DNA of 64,000 bases, taken from NCBI GenBank assembly GCA_015058625.1, contig SVCA01000007.1:62001-126000 (forward strand), written 5' to 3'. Source of the DNA: Pseudoselenomonas ruminantium (lineage in GTDB: Bacteria; Bacillota; Negativicutes; Selenomonadales; Selenomonadaceae). A model generated the notes under the pieces. It did not search any database. It was given only the letters and a program-made list of their open reading frames with translations, and was not told the DNA's origin. Shown in pieces: positions 8,743 through 17,930 of the stretch. Positions within the stretch are counted from its first letter, which is position 1. Each line of letters begins with the position of its first letter. The position numbers were made by a program, and so were the translations under genes.

Positions 8743-9905
8743 ATCCCAGTATCCCCCACCGACAGATGGTAGATATGCTCCTCATCACCGAAAAATAGTA
8801 TACCTGGATTGATCAGGTGCTGCTGTAATGCCTGAATCAGGCCTTCACCATTAGGCAATTTTTGATAATTTCCCAGCACGGCAATCCGTGCAAAGCGTTT
8901 TTGCTGGTAATACTTTTCCAGCCCTTCACAAAAGTCCTCGCAAAAAAATAGGGGGAACGTTTTCCCGGTTACCTCTACGCCCAGTTTATCTAAGGTCAAG
9001 CCATACAACGCTACATCCGGCTGTCTTCGCTTCAGCCAGTAGAGTTCATAACCTAAATCACAGTTTACCATCAAAACTTCCTGTCCTGATGCTAGTGTTT
9101 TAAGTAGCGAATCCGTCATCCTATAATGGGAACGATATGTTCCTAAAATGTTCCACTTTTGAAAAAAATATGCCCGATTTTTGAGAACTAATGCTTTATA
9201 GCGATCTTCCTTGGCCTTCTGCTGGGCAGCATCATTTTTTCCCGTGAAGGCCACGCTGCCGAAGTGATGAATGTATGTATCACCGCATAACAGCAATTCA
9301 TAGCCAGCCTTGCGCATGCGCAGGCAATAATCATCATCCTCGAAATTGCCCGGACTGAACATCTCATCCAAATCGCCTAGCTGCGTATAAACCTCACGCT
9401 TAAAGAGCAAACAGAAACCTACCAGCATCATCCACGAATACCACTTTGCAGAATTCGATTGGTTAAAATCCCTCGATACTTCCATAAGTTCCTCAATGGA
9501 GTGATAGGGCAAACTAAGTGCCTGCTCATTTTGGCAACAGTTAGTCATACAACTGACCGCTCCTATATCCGGCCTGCTATGCAAGGCAGTCAGCATATTA
9601 TCCAACCATCCCGGAGTGACAATAGTATCATTGTTCAATAAGAGTAAATTTTCACCTTTAGCGATCTTCAAACCTTGATTACAGCCCTTTGGGAAACCTT
9701 GATTATCTTTATTTAATATACAGCGTATATATTTTTGACTTTGCAGCCATTCTGCCGAACCATCCGTGGAACCATTGTCCACTACGATGATTTCATACGT
9801 TCCCTGCCGAGTGTTTTTGTGGATACTCTCCAAACAAAGCTGTGTATACTCTAAGGCATTATAGCTCAAGATAATAATACTTGTCCGTATATATTCATTT
9901 TTCAT
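8739..9905 (-). CDS. family-2 glycosyltransferase with extra C-terminal domain
   Basis: The 388-residue protein has a GT-A fold start (SIIILSYNALEYT), the nucleotide-sugar motif VVDNGSTDGS at 41-50 and NNDT at 91-94 in the DXD position. An acceptor-side motif GNFEDDDYCLRMRKAGY follows. Residues after about 270 form a second domain (LMVNCDLGYELYWLKRRQP) that vaguely resembles the first strand and glycine loop of a Rossmann fold; its role is unknown. It is the last gene of the long operon, 26 bases after phosphonopyruvate decarboxylase. The sugar donor cannot be told. A broken tandem copy lies at 6467-7426 and an IS66 remnant abuts its 3' end. Confidence 0.85.
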   Translation of the reverse strand: MKNEYIRTSIIILSYNALEYTQLCLESIHKNTRQGTYEIIVVDNGSTDGSAEWLQSQKYIRCILNKDNQGFPKGCNQGLKIAKGENLLLLNNDTIVTPGWLDNMLTALHSRPDIGAVSCMTNCCQNEQALSLPYHSIEELMEVSRDFNQSNSAKWYSWMMLVGFCLLFKREVYTQLGDLDEMFSPGNFEDDDYCLRMRKAGYELLLCGDTYIHHFGSVAFTGKNDAAQQKAKEDRYKALVLKNRAYFFQKWNILGTYRSHYRMTDSLLKTLASGQEVLMVNCDLGYELYWLKRRQPDVALYGLTLDKLGVEVTGKTFPLFFCEDFCEGLEKYYQQKRFARIAVLGNYQKLPNGEGLIQALQQHLINPGILFFGDEEHIYHLSVGDTGM

Positions 9906-9931
9906 ATTCCTGTCCTTATCAGCTATGACGG

Positions 9932-11044
9932 TTATAAATTTTTCATAAACTCCACTTTATTAGACTTCGGCGTGCTGGTTGGCCTCCCTAAATCTACTCT
10001 TGCGCCTATGGCCGCTTTGGCTATCAAAAGTCGCAGACCATTACCTTGCCTAAGTTTAGTCAGGGCTATATTCAGCTCATCTTCCGTGGCTACCTGATAT
10101 ATTTTGTCATAGCCACATCCTTCAGCTATTTTCTTAAAATCAATCTTTCTAGCAGCAGTAGGCATACCACCTACGGATTCGTGGGCTGCATTATCAATGA
10201 TGACATGAATAAGATTTTTCGGATGTACACAGCCGATAACGGCCATGGCTCCCATATGCATCAGAGCAGCTCCATCGCCATCGATGCACCAAACTTCCTG
10301 TTCCTCTTTTTGCATGGCTACGCCTAATGCAATAGATGAGCTGTGTCCCATTGACCCTACGGTGAGAAAATCATAGGCATGTCCCTGCCTGGTGTTTTCT
10401 CGATATTCAAAAAGTTCTCGACTAGCTTTGCCCGTAGTTGAAATTATCGGACTATCAGCAGCAGCCTTCGCAACAGCTTGAACAATTTCTTCTCTGGTCA
10501 ACGTATTAGCATTGTTATGTTTTACCTTAAATTCATTTTCCAATGCCCCCTTGCGTATAACCAAAGCCGCTTGCCCTCCCGCTTTTATCGATTGTTGCAA
10601 AGGTTCTATTCCTTTTTTTAGCTCAGCAATAGTCATTTCTTTATCGACAACCACATATGGCATCCCCATTGTCTCCAACAACGATAGTGTAACCTTGCCT
10701 TGCTGAACATGTTGTGGTTCGTCATGAATACCTGGTTCTCCACGCCAGCCAATTATAAACCATGCCGGTATACCATAAACGTCCTCACTTAAAAGCGATG
10801 CCAAGGGGTTTATGATATTGCCTTCGCCACTATTTTGCATATATATAACGGGAACATTTCCCGTAGCCAGATGATAGCCTGCTCCAATAGCGGCAGCATT
10901 TCCCTCATTGGCAGCAACCACATGATGTTTATTGTCTAAGCCGTAATTCGTATAAAGATAATCACATAAAGGTCGTAACAATGAATCTGGTACACCGGTA
11001 TAGAATTCGGCACCTAAAATGTTTATGAAATCTTGAATTTGCAT
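9932..11044 (-). CDS. aepY: phosphonopyruvate decarboxylase
   Basis: This thiamine-diphosphate enzyme converts phosphonopyruvate to phosphonoacetaldehyde and CO2, the step that pulls phosphonate synthesis forward. The 370-residue length and the start MQIQDFINILGAEFYTGVPDSLL match the family. The cofactor-binding GDG is at about 256-258 (CIDGDGAALMHMGA). The cofactor-activating glutamate region AANEGNAAAIGAGYHLATG is near residue 45. The segment WFIIGWRGEPGIHDEPQH is also typical. It lies between the AEP transaminase gene and a glycosyltransferase, with PEP mutase in the same run of genes, so the pathway is complete. Sulfopyruvate decarboxylases are related, but the adjacent PhnW and PepM decide for phosphonate. 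Confidence 0.93.
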   Translation of the reverse strand: MQIQDFINILGAEFYTGVPDSLLRPLCDYLYTNYGLDNKHHVVAANEGNAAAIGAGYHLATGNVPVIYMQNSGEGNIINPLASLLSEDVYGIPAWFIIGWRGEPGIHDEPQHVQQGKVTLSLLETMGMPYVVVDKEMTIAELKKGIEPLQQSIKAGGQAALVIRKGALENEFKVKHNNANTLTREEIVQAVAKAAADSPIISTTGKASRELFEYRENTRQGHAYDFLTVGSMGHSSSIALGVAMQKEEQEVWCIDGDGAALMHMGAMAVIGCVHPKNLIHVIIDNAAHESVGGMPTAARKIDFKKIAEGCGYDKIYQVATEDELNIALTKLRQGNGLRLLIAKAAIGARVDLGRPTSTPKSNKVEFMKNL

Positions 11045-11084
11045 GATTTACACCTCACGACGATAAAATTATGCATCCATTCCA

Positions 11085-12191
11085 TTATAGATTTTCATTC
11101 TCAATAGAACACGCTTGACGAAATACGTTGAAAAAGGCCTTTATATCTTCTGCATTGATTGCACCTAGTACGCACAAACGAAATGTCCCCTTATTTTGCA
11201 TTTTCCCCGGATAAATAGTAAATCCTTTCTCGTAGCAATAATCATGAACTCTATCAAAGTCCCAGTTAGCAGTTTCCGGATAAGCCACAGCCACCACCAA
11301 ACCGGATTGAATTTCACGGGGAATAACTTCCCGAAAACCCATTTTTTTTAGTTCTGCGTGTACTTCTGCCATCGCTGCCTGATGACGCTGCCACTTGGCT
11401 TGTTCTCCCTCAGCAAAGTATTCCTGCAAAGCCTGTTGTACAGAGTAAATGGTCTGTACGGGCGGAGTAAAATGCATTTGTCCATTTTGACGGAAATAAT
11501 CATATTGCATAAAAAGATTACAATAATAAGAGCGCAAAGGATAATCCTTAGAAGCCTCAATAATATCTGTACGTCCGATAACAAAGGAAAGCCCTGTCAT
11601 TGCCTGTATGCCCTTTTGTGCTGAAGCCATACAAAAATCAATATTTTCCTGCTCAATATCTATTGGCAACATAGCCAAGGTTGATGTGGTATCAACCACG
11701 AATACAGCGCCATGCTTATGCGCCAGTGCGCCAATTTCTCGAATAGGATTTAGTATTCCCGTCCCTGTTTCTTGATGCGTAGTATAAACCACAGCTATAT
11801 TCTCATCAGCAGCCAACGCTGCCTCAACCGCATCTAAATCCGGCAAACCATCTACGGGAAATGCCAAGTCTATATAATCCAAACCATACGCCTTAGCAAT
11901 GTCCACAGCCCGTGCTGAATACGCGCCATTATTGACAAACAAAATTTTCTTTTCCTGCGGTACCAACGAATTCACACACACATCCATACACAAAGTCCCA
12001 GAGCCACAAAACAAAACTGCGGCATATTTTTTTTGATCAGCATGAACTATTTTTAGTAAACCTGCAGAAATATTTTCCATAACCTGCCCAAACTCTTTTT
12101 CCCGTGGGCAAATATCCGGCACTACTTGTGCCTGCTTTACTGTATCCGTTGTTGTGGCAGGACCGGGATTTAGCAGTATATTACGCTTCAT
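11085..12191 (-). CDS. phnW: 2-aminoethylphosphonate-pyruvate aminotransferase
   Basis: A class V PLP aminotransferase of 368 residues, the usual length. Running in the biosynthetic direction it aminates phosphonoacetaldehyde to 2-aminoethylphosphonate (AEP). The start ILLNPGPATTTDTVKQAQVVPDICPRE is characteristic. The PLP lysine is K193 in ASAQKGIQAMTGLSF, and VVDTTSTLA holds the conserved aspartate. PhnW is also used to degrade AEP, but no phosphonatase (PhnX) or phosphonate transporter gene is here, while PepM and the decarboxylase are. The gene sits 40 bases before the decarboxylase gene. Confidence 0.93.
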   Translation of the reverse strand: MKRNILLNPGPATTTDTVKQAQVVPDICPREKEFGQVMENISAGLLKIVHADQKKYAAVLFCGSGTLCMDVCVNSLVPQEKKILFVNNGAYSARAVDIAKAYGLDYIDLAFPVDGLPDLDAVEAALAADENIAVVYTTHQETGTGILNPIREIGALAHKHGAVFVVDTTSTLAMLPIDIEQENIDFCMASAQKGIQAMTGLSFVIGRTDIIEASKDYPLRSYYCNLFMQYDYFRQNGQMHFTPPVQTIYSVQQALQEYFAEGEQAKWQRHQAAMAEVHAELKKMGFREVIPREIQSGLVVAVAYPETANWDFDRVHDYCYEKGFTIYPGKMQNKGTFRLCVLGAINAEDIKAFFNVFRQACSIENENL

Positions 12192-12203
12192 AAACTTGTC
12201 ACC

Positions 12204-14339
12204 TCATATTTTGTATATCTTTATTTCTCCATCTATTCCAAGCAGCAATTTATCATTTGCAATACATCCGCATGATACACTTGGCTTTGAAAATATCTCA
12301 TCTATTGCGGCTATTTCAATATTACCATTTTCCATATTTACATGCAGTATTTTGTCTGCCCCCCAAGGGAATAACCATAAATAAGCCCCCACTGCAATTA
12401 CATCTGTAAAAAAACGGATATTTCCTTCTACTTTGCTAAAACTTACCGCCGCGGGGAAACGGTCTATTATCTGCATTATGCCAGTAGGCGGATTCCATAC
12501 CGCTAATGGCCCCCCTTGACTAGGCGCTAGCCATACATTACCTGCATAAGCGGCAGCAAAACCATAAGCAGCTTCCCTTGCCCCTACATGATAAATCTTA
12601 TAGCCACCTTGCGCTAAGTTAAGCTCCAAAACTTGATTTGTATCAATAACAGGTACATATAACAAATCTGCTACTAAACAAGGCTTGCCAAATATCGTTG
12701 TGACGCTATCACAGCCATCCTTCAATTTCTCTGCTGATAAATTTAATAAATAACGTATTTCACCAGCTTGTGGATCACAGGCAATTATTGTCCCTTGGCA
12801 GTATCCAGTCATAATTACCCAATTTCCATATACAACTGCATAACGGTAGTTACCTCTAGGCAAGTGAGCTGGCAGTGTTATTGTTTTAACGTTCTCATTT
12901 TCTAAGTCATAAATTAAAACAGCCTCAGCATTTTCTGGTGTCAATACTAAAAAACTACCAACCTTTGCCAACATACCGTATTGTGGAGCAGGATATTCCC
13001 TTAGCAAACTGCGATAACATATATTTACTTCGCCATCATTCAAGTTCAATCTAAAAAGGCCATTTTTACTTTCATCCCAATAATAGGCCGTTTCCGCATC
13101 TGCACAAATAAAGTTTATCGATTCCGTATCATTTTCTTTTGCAAACATCACATCATTTTGATGTAATGCTTTATTCAGGCTTGTCAATAAGACCAATGGT
13201 TCAAATTCTTTTACCATTTCCCATTTTTGTGGCTGCAGCATATAATCTGTCCATTCCCGCAGGTATTCATGATAGGCAATCTTCCATCTATCATCTTCTT
13301 GCCACACACCATAGTGATCCCTAACATACTCCTGCCAAAATACAGTTGGGCCAATCAAACATACCCCCACAGCACGATTAGCATAAAATAAATTCATGGC
13401 CGTATCCACGATATACCAATCCACATTTGACGCTTCATTAAGCAAACACTGTGAACCCAAAACATCGTTACTAGTACGTGTCAACATGGTAAATTTCGTC
13501 CCTGGACGACAAAATAAAGCCCAATGGGTAAGTGACCCCATTATGGCAACAATTTCCTCGGCATTATGAACAATCGATATTTGCTCAGCCAAGGGAAATG
13601 TTTCCAGCTCTACCATGACAAAGCCATGATTTGCAAAAAAGCGACAAAAGAAGTCTTCATTAACACATTTTGTCTGACTATCAACTAAACGATTCCGCGT
13701 CAAAAAAATCTTTTTCCCCAGCGATTTTTTCTCCGTGATCTTTTGCGCCTGTTCTACCATATAACGATATGGTAGTAAGTACTCCTGCGTATAATTGTAC
13801 CAACTATGCACAGATTCTTCTGGCACAACTATCGATTTAAATTGTGTTGGACTCTTCAATATTATAATACGTTCTCTCGCAATCCCAAGCACTGCAAAAA
13901 AATCCCAAAACCATGGACAAATATCAAGCTCATTCAAAAAAACTAAAGGTTTATATGGTTCATCTTGTTGCAATACATACCACAAACGACCTAGACATTC
14001 CAATATAAAATGACCAAAGTGACCAATAAGAACACCACCAAAAATTACATCTTTATCTTCATATTTTAAATCAGTATCTTTTACCCCATAGGCAGAAGAA
14101 ACCCCATAAAATCCTGCCTGTGGTGGTTTATTACGAAATAATCCGGCCACGAATTTTCCATCTTTGTCACAAACGCCTCCCTGAAACTCTCCTGTCTGCG
14201 AATTCCAATTATCTGGCGGTAACATAATCCCCTGAGGTACTTCCATAACTTGCAACGAAGATTCTGACAGGTATTTTTTTGCACATGCCTGCGCCCAGCT
14301 CTTTTCTTCTCGTACATATAACCGTTTCTTTTCTTTCAA
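12204..14339 (-). CDS. GT61/DUF563-like glycosyltransferase with C-terminal propeller-like domain
   Basis: Residues 1-390 look like the DUF563/GT61 family: GGVLIGHFGHFILECLGRLWYVL, the basic KKIFLTRNRLVDS segment, and HNAEEIVAIMGSLTHWALFCRPGT, which matches the family's late I-x-G-x-H-x-A block. Residues about 410-711 are different. They are repeated beta-rich blades such as YYWDESKNGLFRLNLNDGE, LIYDLENENVKTITLP and IIACDPQAGEIRYLLNLS, as in a six- or seven-bladed propeller. That half may bind the growing glycan or a protein partner. Its 711 residues are nearly twice the size of a plain GT61 enzyme. It lies 12 bases before phnW, within the phosphonate block. The donor sugar is unknown. Confidence 0.75.
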   Translation of the reverse strand: MKEKKRLYVREEKSWAQACAKKYLSESSLQVMEVPQGIMLPPDNWNSQTGEFQGGVCDKDGKFVAGLFRNKPPQAGFYGVSSAYGVKDTDLKYEDKDVIFGGVLIGHFGHFILECLGRLWYVLQQDEPYKPLVFLNELDICPWFWDFFAVLGIARERIIILKSPTQFKSIVVPEESVHSWYNYTQEYLLPYRYMVEQAQKITEKKSLGKKIFLTRNRLVDSQTKCVNEDFFCRFFANHGFVMVELETFPLAEQISIVHNAEEIVAIMGSLTHWALFCRPGTKFTMLTRTSNDVLGSQCLLNEASNVDWYIVDTAMNLFYANRAVGVCLIGPTVFWQEYVRDHYGVWQEDDRWKIAYHEYLREWTDYMLQPQKWEMVKEFEPLVLLTSLNKALHQNDVMFAKENDTESINFICADAETAYYWDESKNGLFRLNLNDGEVNICYRSLLREYPAPQYGMLAKVGSFLVLTPENAEAVLIYDLENENVKTITLPAHLPRGNYRYAVVYGNWVIMTGYCQGTIIACDPQAGEIRYLLNLSAEKLKDGCDSVTTIFGKPCLVADLLYVPVIDTNQVLELNLAQGGYKIYHVGAREAAYGFAAAYAGNVWLAPSQGGPLAVWNPPTGIMQIIDRFPAAVSFSKVEGNIRFFTDVIAVGAYLWLFPWGADKILHVNMENGNIEIAAIDEIFSKPSVSCGCIANDKLLLGIDGEIKIYKI

Positions 14340-14371
14340 TTTTACGACACCTCATCCACAGTCTTAAATTT

Positions 14372-15088
14372 TCACTCCCCCATAGAAAGACTTTGATAAC
14401 TGCTATCTAATGCCTGTAATTCGGCCAATGTATCAATTTCAATAATATCTTCTTGTTGACACAATCTTGTTTTTATAGCAAAGTCAGGCAAAAAACAGGA
14501 TAATGCCACCTCATCCCAATACAACTGATGATTCGCAGCATCCGCATACAGTTCCTTGGCTCGTTGTGCTAATTTAACACCATCAGATTCCGTCCAATAA
14601 GATATCCCCACCATCTGCTGACAGTGTGTGCCTCCCACAGCCATTTGTTTAATTTTTCCCGTTTCATCCGTGTAGAAACACCAATCATCCGTTTTGTCCT
14701 TGTATATAGCCAAATAATTACTATAAGTCTGCTGTGCCGTTATCAGAGCCGGATTACTAAGCAACAGGTCACTTTCAATGATATAGGCATTAGCCAAATA
14801 GTCTGCTGCCGCTACTATCGAGGAAATATTATTGGCTTTTTCATAATCAGGATTGTCAATAAAATTGATTTGCGGATAAGCCTGCAATAAGCAGTTGAAT
14901 TTTTCTCCTAAATAGCCACGAACAATATATATTTCTTCAATCCCAGCCATCACAACCGCATCAAGAAGTGTTGCTATAATCGGCTTCCCATGGACCTTTA
15001 CTAAAGGTTTTGGCAGCGTATCTGTTAATGGTGCCATACGGGTTCCTTTTCCTGCGGCCAAAAAAACAGCTCTTTGCACGTTCATCAT
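14372..15088 (-). CDS. pntC: NTP transferase, probable CTP:phosphonate or phosphocholine cytidylyltransferase
   Basis: The 238-residue sugar-nucleotidyltransferase fold begins AVFLAAGKGTRMAPLTDTLPKPLVKVHGKPI, the family's NTP-binding loop and signature lysines. The segment NNISSIVAAADYL and an SDLLL metal site follow. The closest relatives by pattern are LicC-type cytidylyltransferases and PntC, which make CMP-phosphocholine or CMP-AEP. Next to phnW, aepY and pepM the likely substrate is 2-aminoethylphosphonate. That would give CMP-AEP as activated donor. A sugar-1-phosphate substrate cannot be excluded, so the symbol is tentative. Confidence 0.7.
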   Translation of the reverse strand: MMNVQRAVFLAAGKGTRMAPLTDTLPKPLVKVHGKPIIATLLDAVVMAGIEEIYIVRGYLGEKFNCLLQAYPQINFIDNPDYEKANNISSIVAAADYLANAYIIESDLLLSNPALITAQQTYSNYLAIYKDKTDDWCFYTDETGKIKQMAVGGTHCQQMVGISYWTESDGVKLAQRAKELYADAANHQLYWDEVALSCFLPDFAIKTRLCQQEDIIEIDTLAELQALDSSYQSLSMGE

Positions 15089-15100
15089 AATCTTTCCTCA

Positions 15101-15814
15101 TCACTTATACATATATACATTGTAAATAAAATCGTTATTCCAGTATCCTTCCACTTTTGACCGATAAAATTCTATCCGCAATTGATGTTTTACTGCAAAG
15201 TCCTCAAAAAATTTACGAGGATAAAATAATTTGGGTAAATCCTTATAGCGTTCTTCGTAATTCTCCGTATTTTTTACACGATAGGCAATAAACGCTTCTT
15301 TCTTCTCTGCATCATGCACATCAAGCAAAGCAATACTATGATTGGCTTTGGCAAGCATTTTTAGCAAGACCTGCTCTGCATAACCAACCCCCGGAAAATA
15401 GGAAAAGACGCTATTGGATAGAACTGCATCATATTTTATATCGACAGGCATATTGATAGCCTCATCGCATATACATTCTCTAAGATTGTCTTTGGGTATG
15501 ATTTCCTGCATAATATCGATAAGTGCCTGAGAATAATCTAATCCTCCTACTTGTACACCATCATGCTGAAACATGTAAAGATTTGCCCCACATCCACAAC
15601 CTACTTCAAACAGTGTCCCCCCCTGTTCTACTTTTGTTTTCATCTTCGTATCTTCATATTGTTCGATCAACGCCTTTATAGGAATGCCACCATCTGTAAT
15701 ATCAAAACCATTAATACGTTTCAATTCTGCAAAAACAGCCTGATAATCTGCTTTATCAATACCGGTCAGATTCGCAGAGCGCTTCTCCCAGATTTCATGC
15801 CATTTATTTTCCAT
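15101..15814 (-). CDS. class I SAM-dependent methyltransferase
   Basis: The ATG at 15814 is preceded by GAGGAGG at nine bases. A longer TTG frame would start inside that ribosome site, so it is rejected. The 237-residue protein carries the SAM motif TLFEVGCGCGANLYMFQHDG and the second acidic strand VGGLDYSQALIDI. The motif DAVLSNSVFSYFPG stands where motif II is expected. It overlaps the end of the phosphatase-superfamily gene upstream by 11 bases, so it is translationally coupled to it. A glycan or aminoalkylphosphonate N- or O-methylation would fit; the substrate is unknown. A run of seven G on the coding strand near 15605-15611 could be slippage-prone. Confidence 0.8.
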   Translation of the reverse strand: MENKWHEIWEKRSANLTGIDKADYQAVFAELKRINGFDITDGGIPIKALIEQYEDTKMKTKVEQGGTLFEVGCGCGANLYMFQHDGVQVGGLDYSQALIDIMQEIIPKDNLRECICDEAINMPVDIKYDAVLSNSVFSYFPGVGYAEQVLLKMLAKANHSIALLDVHDAEKKEAFIAYRVKNTENYEERYKDLPKLFYPRKFFEDFAVKHQLRIEFYRSKVEGYWNNDFIYNVYMYK

Positions 15815-17915
15815 GTTTTGATTCCTCCTCAAACCACGCCAGCCTTGCCTCCCTCATATTTGGCCACTGTGTACCACAGTTGTCAATTGCCTTTGTTTCC
15901 TGTTGTATAATATGCTCAAAATAAGCCCTTAACTCATGACTTTCCATTTTTTCTCCGTCAGGTCGCTGAAAAATATCTATATTCATACCAGTTAAATCTG
16001 TACGACCATCTTCATCCAAACACCCTGTTGTTATTGCCTGACATTCATGTTCTTTCGTTCGAACGCAAATCGCATAGGGAGTTGGTGGATACATGGACAT
16101 ACTAACTACATAATCTCGTTCCGTCCCGCCCAAAGCTATTGGTAAATTACCATCTATATTAACGGCTTCAAATCCCAAACATCTTCCTAAAGCCGGATAA
16201 ATATCCACCGCACTAGTCAATTCATCGACAAAACCTAATTGAGGAACATTACGCCCCCGCATCATAAAGGCCGCACTATTTTGATACTCACTAAGGAGAT
16301 GAGGAGAATTACCATAAATAGGACTGCCATGATCTGAATAAACCGTCAGTAGATATTCATCTTCCGCATAGTGCTCCCGTATATATTGAAAAAGCCTTGC
16401 CATATGTGTATCACAAGCTTTAATGCCCTCTTGGTTCCAATGGAGGTATATATCTCTTTTTTCCAGGTGAACACTGGTCTTTTCTTCTTCTTCTTTTAAC
16501 GAACGCTGCCAAATATTCAGCTTCGTCTGTGTATTTAATGGTAACTGATAATTATGCGCCGACCAAAGATGAGAATTACCTACATGCAAAAAGATAAATT
16601 GATCCGTTTCAGAAAATGCATCCAAATGGTTAATCGTTCTCTCAACACCGATATGCAGCGGCGTGCCACCACAACAGTTCACAATCAATCTGTCATACCC
16701 TCTCATGGTACCATTATAGCTACCTGCGCTATCTCCCATAATATTTACGCAATAATAACCAAGCTCATGCATTCGCTCTGAAATGCTCTTATATTCCACA
16801 TTCAACGTATGATAAGCCTTATCATTAAAAATCTGCGAATTATAAGGATAAAGACCAGTTTCAATCGTCGCCAGAGATGGATATGTATATTCTGACACAG
16901 AATAATGATTGTTAAATATTACCCCTTGTTGAAAGAAGCGCAATAAATTGGGCACCATTTCATATTTTTTGTCTTGAATAGCACGCCAACAAAGGCCATC
17001 CAACAAAACATTTATCACCGCTTTACAGCGTTTTGCGCTATGCTTTAGAAGAATGGGCGCTGTACAGAGCAAACCTTCTTGCGAAGATATTTCCGTTGTT
17101 TCCTCTAAACGAAAGAAACTATTTGCCCATTTTCCCAAATAAGATATGGCACTGCCACCTTGACTGGAGAAATCTACTTGTTGATGAACATTCTTACCTA
17201 CCAAACCAACAATAACCGGCGCCTCATTCACATTAACCAAACATTTTTGTCCCTTATCTGCTACCTTAATTAAATCATAGGTAAAATCTCCACCGCTTAT
17301 AAATGACATTTCTCCATTATCCTTGATAAAGTCCAATAATTTACCTTTGTCATCCTGAAGTTCTGTTTCTACATACGCAGCAGAAAACAAGCGATATTCT
17401 CCATTATTGGAAAAATTCGGTAGAAATTCTCCTGCAAAAATTGCCCTATCTCCTTTCATCCCCTGTGGCGTATAACGCATTCTTGTATAGGCCGTAGGCG
17501 CATAAATTCCCCGCCCCATACCTAATGACAAAGCATCCATAGCAGAAGCTAATCGATTCTTGGGAATGTTAAGCGTCACCGGCTCATTATAAAATTTATC
17601 TGCCTTAGCAGCAAAGATTGCCGCCAGTTCAATATTCCCCAAAGCATAATAGCAATCCCGTAAGATACACCAAAGTGTCCAGTTTATTTTGCGCTTAGCA
17701 TAAGCTTTCAATGCATATTCCAAAGCCACTTGATAATTTTTATGCGCTTTAGCATAAAGAGCATAAAAAATATTGCCTTCTGTCTCATTTTCTGGCAACA
17801 ATTGCCAAAATTCAATCAGCAATTGTAAATACTCATCCGTAAAGTCATTTTTTTCACAATGAGCCCATAGCTTATGAAATAATTCACGATTCTGTTCCCG
17901 CAATGATTTTTTCAC
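15804..17915 (-). CDS. soluble alkaline-phosphatase-superfamily enzyme, paralog 1
   Basis: The 703-residue protein has an N-terminal helical, TPR-like part (residues 1-115), a beta-rich middle part (about 130-290) and a C-terminal alkaline-phosphatase fold. Visible active-site elements are D306 in LLDGLCW, the probable nucleophile T344 in SEYTYPSLATIETGLYP (compare the TFPN motif of phosphodiesterases), and D528/H529 in YSDHGSPIY. In the segment where the three paralogs have D-x-H this copy reads VGNSHLW, so an aspartate that probably binds metal is replaced by asparagine and activity may be altered. No signal peptide or membrane helix is seen, so it acts in the cytoplasm. Transfer or removal of a phosphonate or phosphate group on a glycan is inferred from context. 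Confidence 0.75.
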   Translation of the reverse strand: MKKSLREQNRELFHKLWAHCEKNDFTDEYLQLLIEFWQLLPENETEGNIFYALYAKAHKNYQVALEYALKAYAKRKINWTLWCILRDCYYALGNIELAAIFAAKADKFYNEPVTLNIPKNRLASAMDALSLGMGRGIYAPTAYTRMRYTPQGMKGDRAIFAGEFLPNFSNNGEYRLFSAAYVETELQDDKGKLLDFIKDNGEMSFISGGDFTYDLIKVADKGQKCLVNVNEAPVIVGLVGKNVHQQVDFSSQGGSAISYLGKWANSFFRLEETTEISSQEGLLCTAPILLKHSAKRCKAVINVLLDGLCWRAIQDKKYEMVPNLLRFFQQGVIFNNHYSVSEYTYPSLATIETGLYPYNSQIFNDKAYHTLNVEYKSISERMHELGYYCVNIMGDSAGSYNGTMRGYDRLIVNCCGGTPLHIGVERTINHLDAFSETDQFIFLHVGNSHLWSAHNYQLPLNTQTKLNIWQRSLKEEEEKTSVHLEKRDIYLHWNQEGIKACDTHMARLFQYIREHYAEDEYLLTVYSDHGSPIYGNSPHLLSEYQNSAAFMMRGRNVPQLGFVDELTSAVDIYPALGRCLGFEAVNIDGNLPIALGGTERDYVVSMSMYPPTPYAICVRTKEHECQAITTGCLDEDGRTDLTGMNIDIFQRPDGEKMESHELRAYFEHIIQQETKAIDNCGTQWPNMREARLAWFEEESKHGK

Positions 17916-17930
17916 AAGCTCGCCTCCTAG

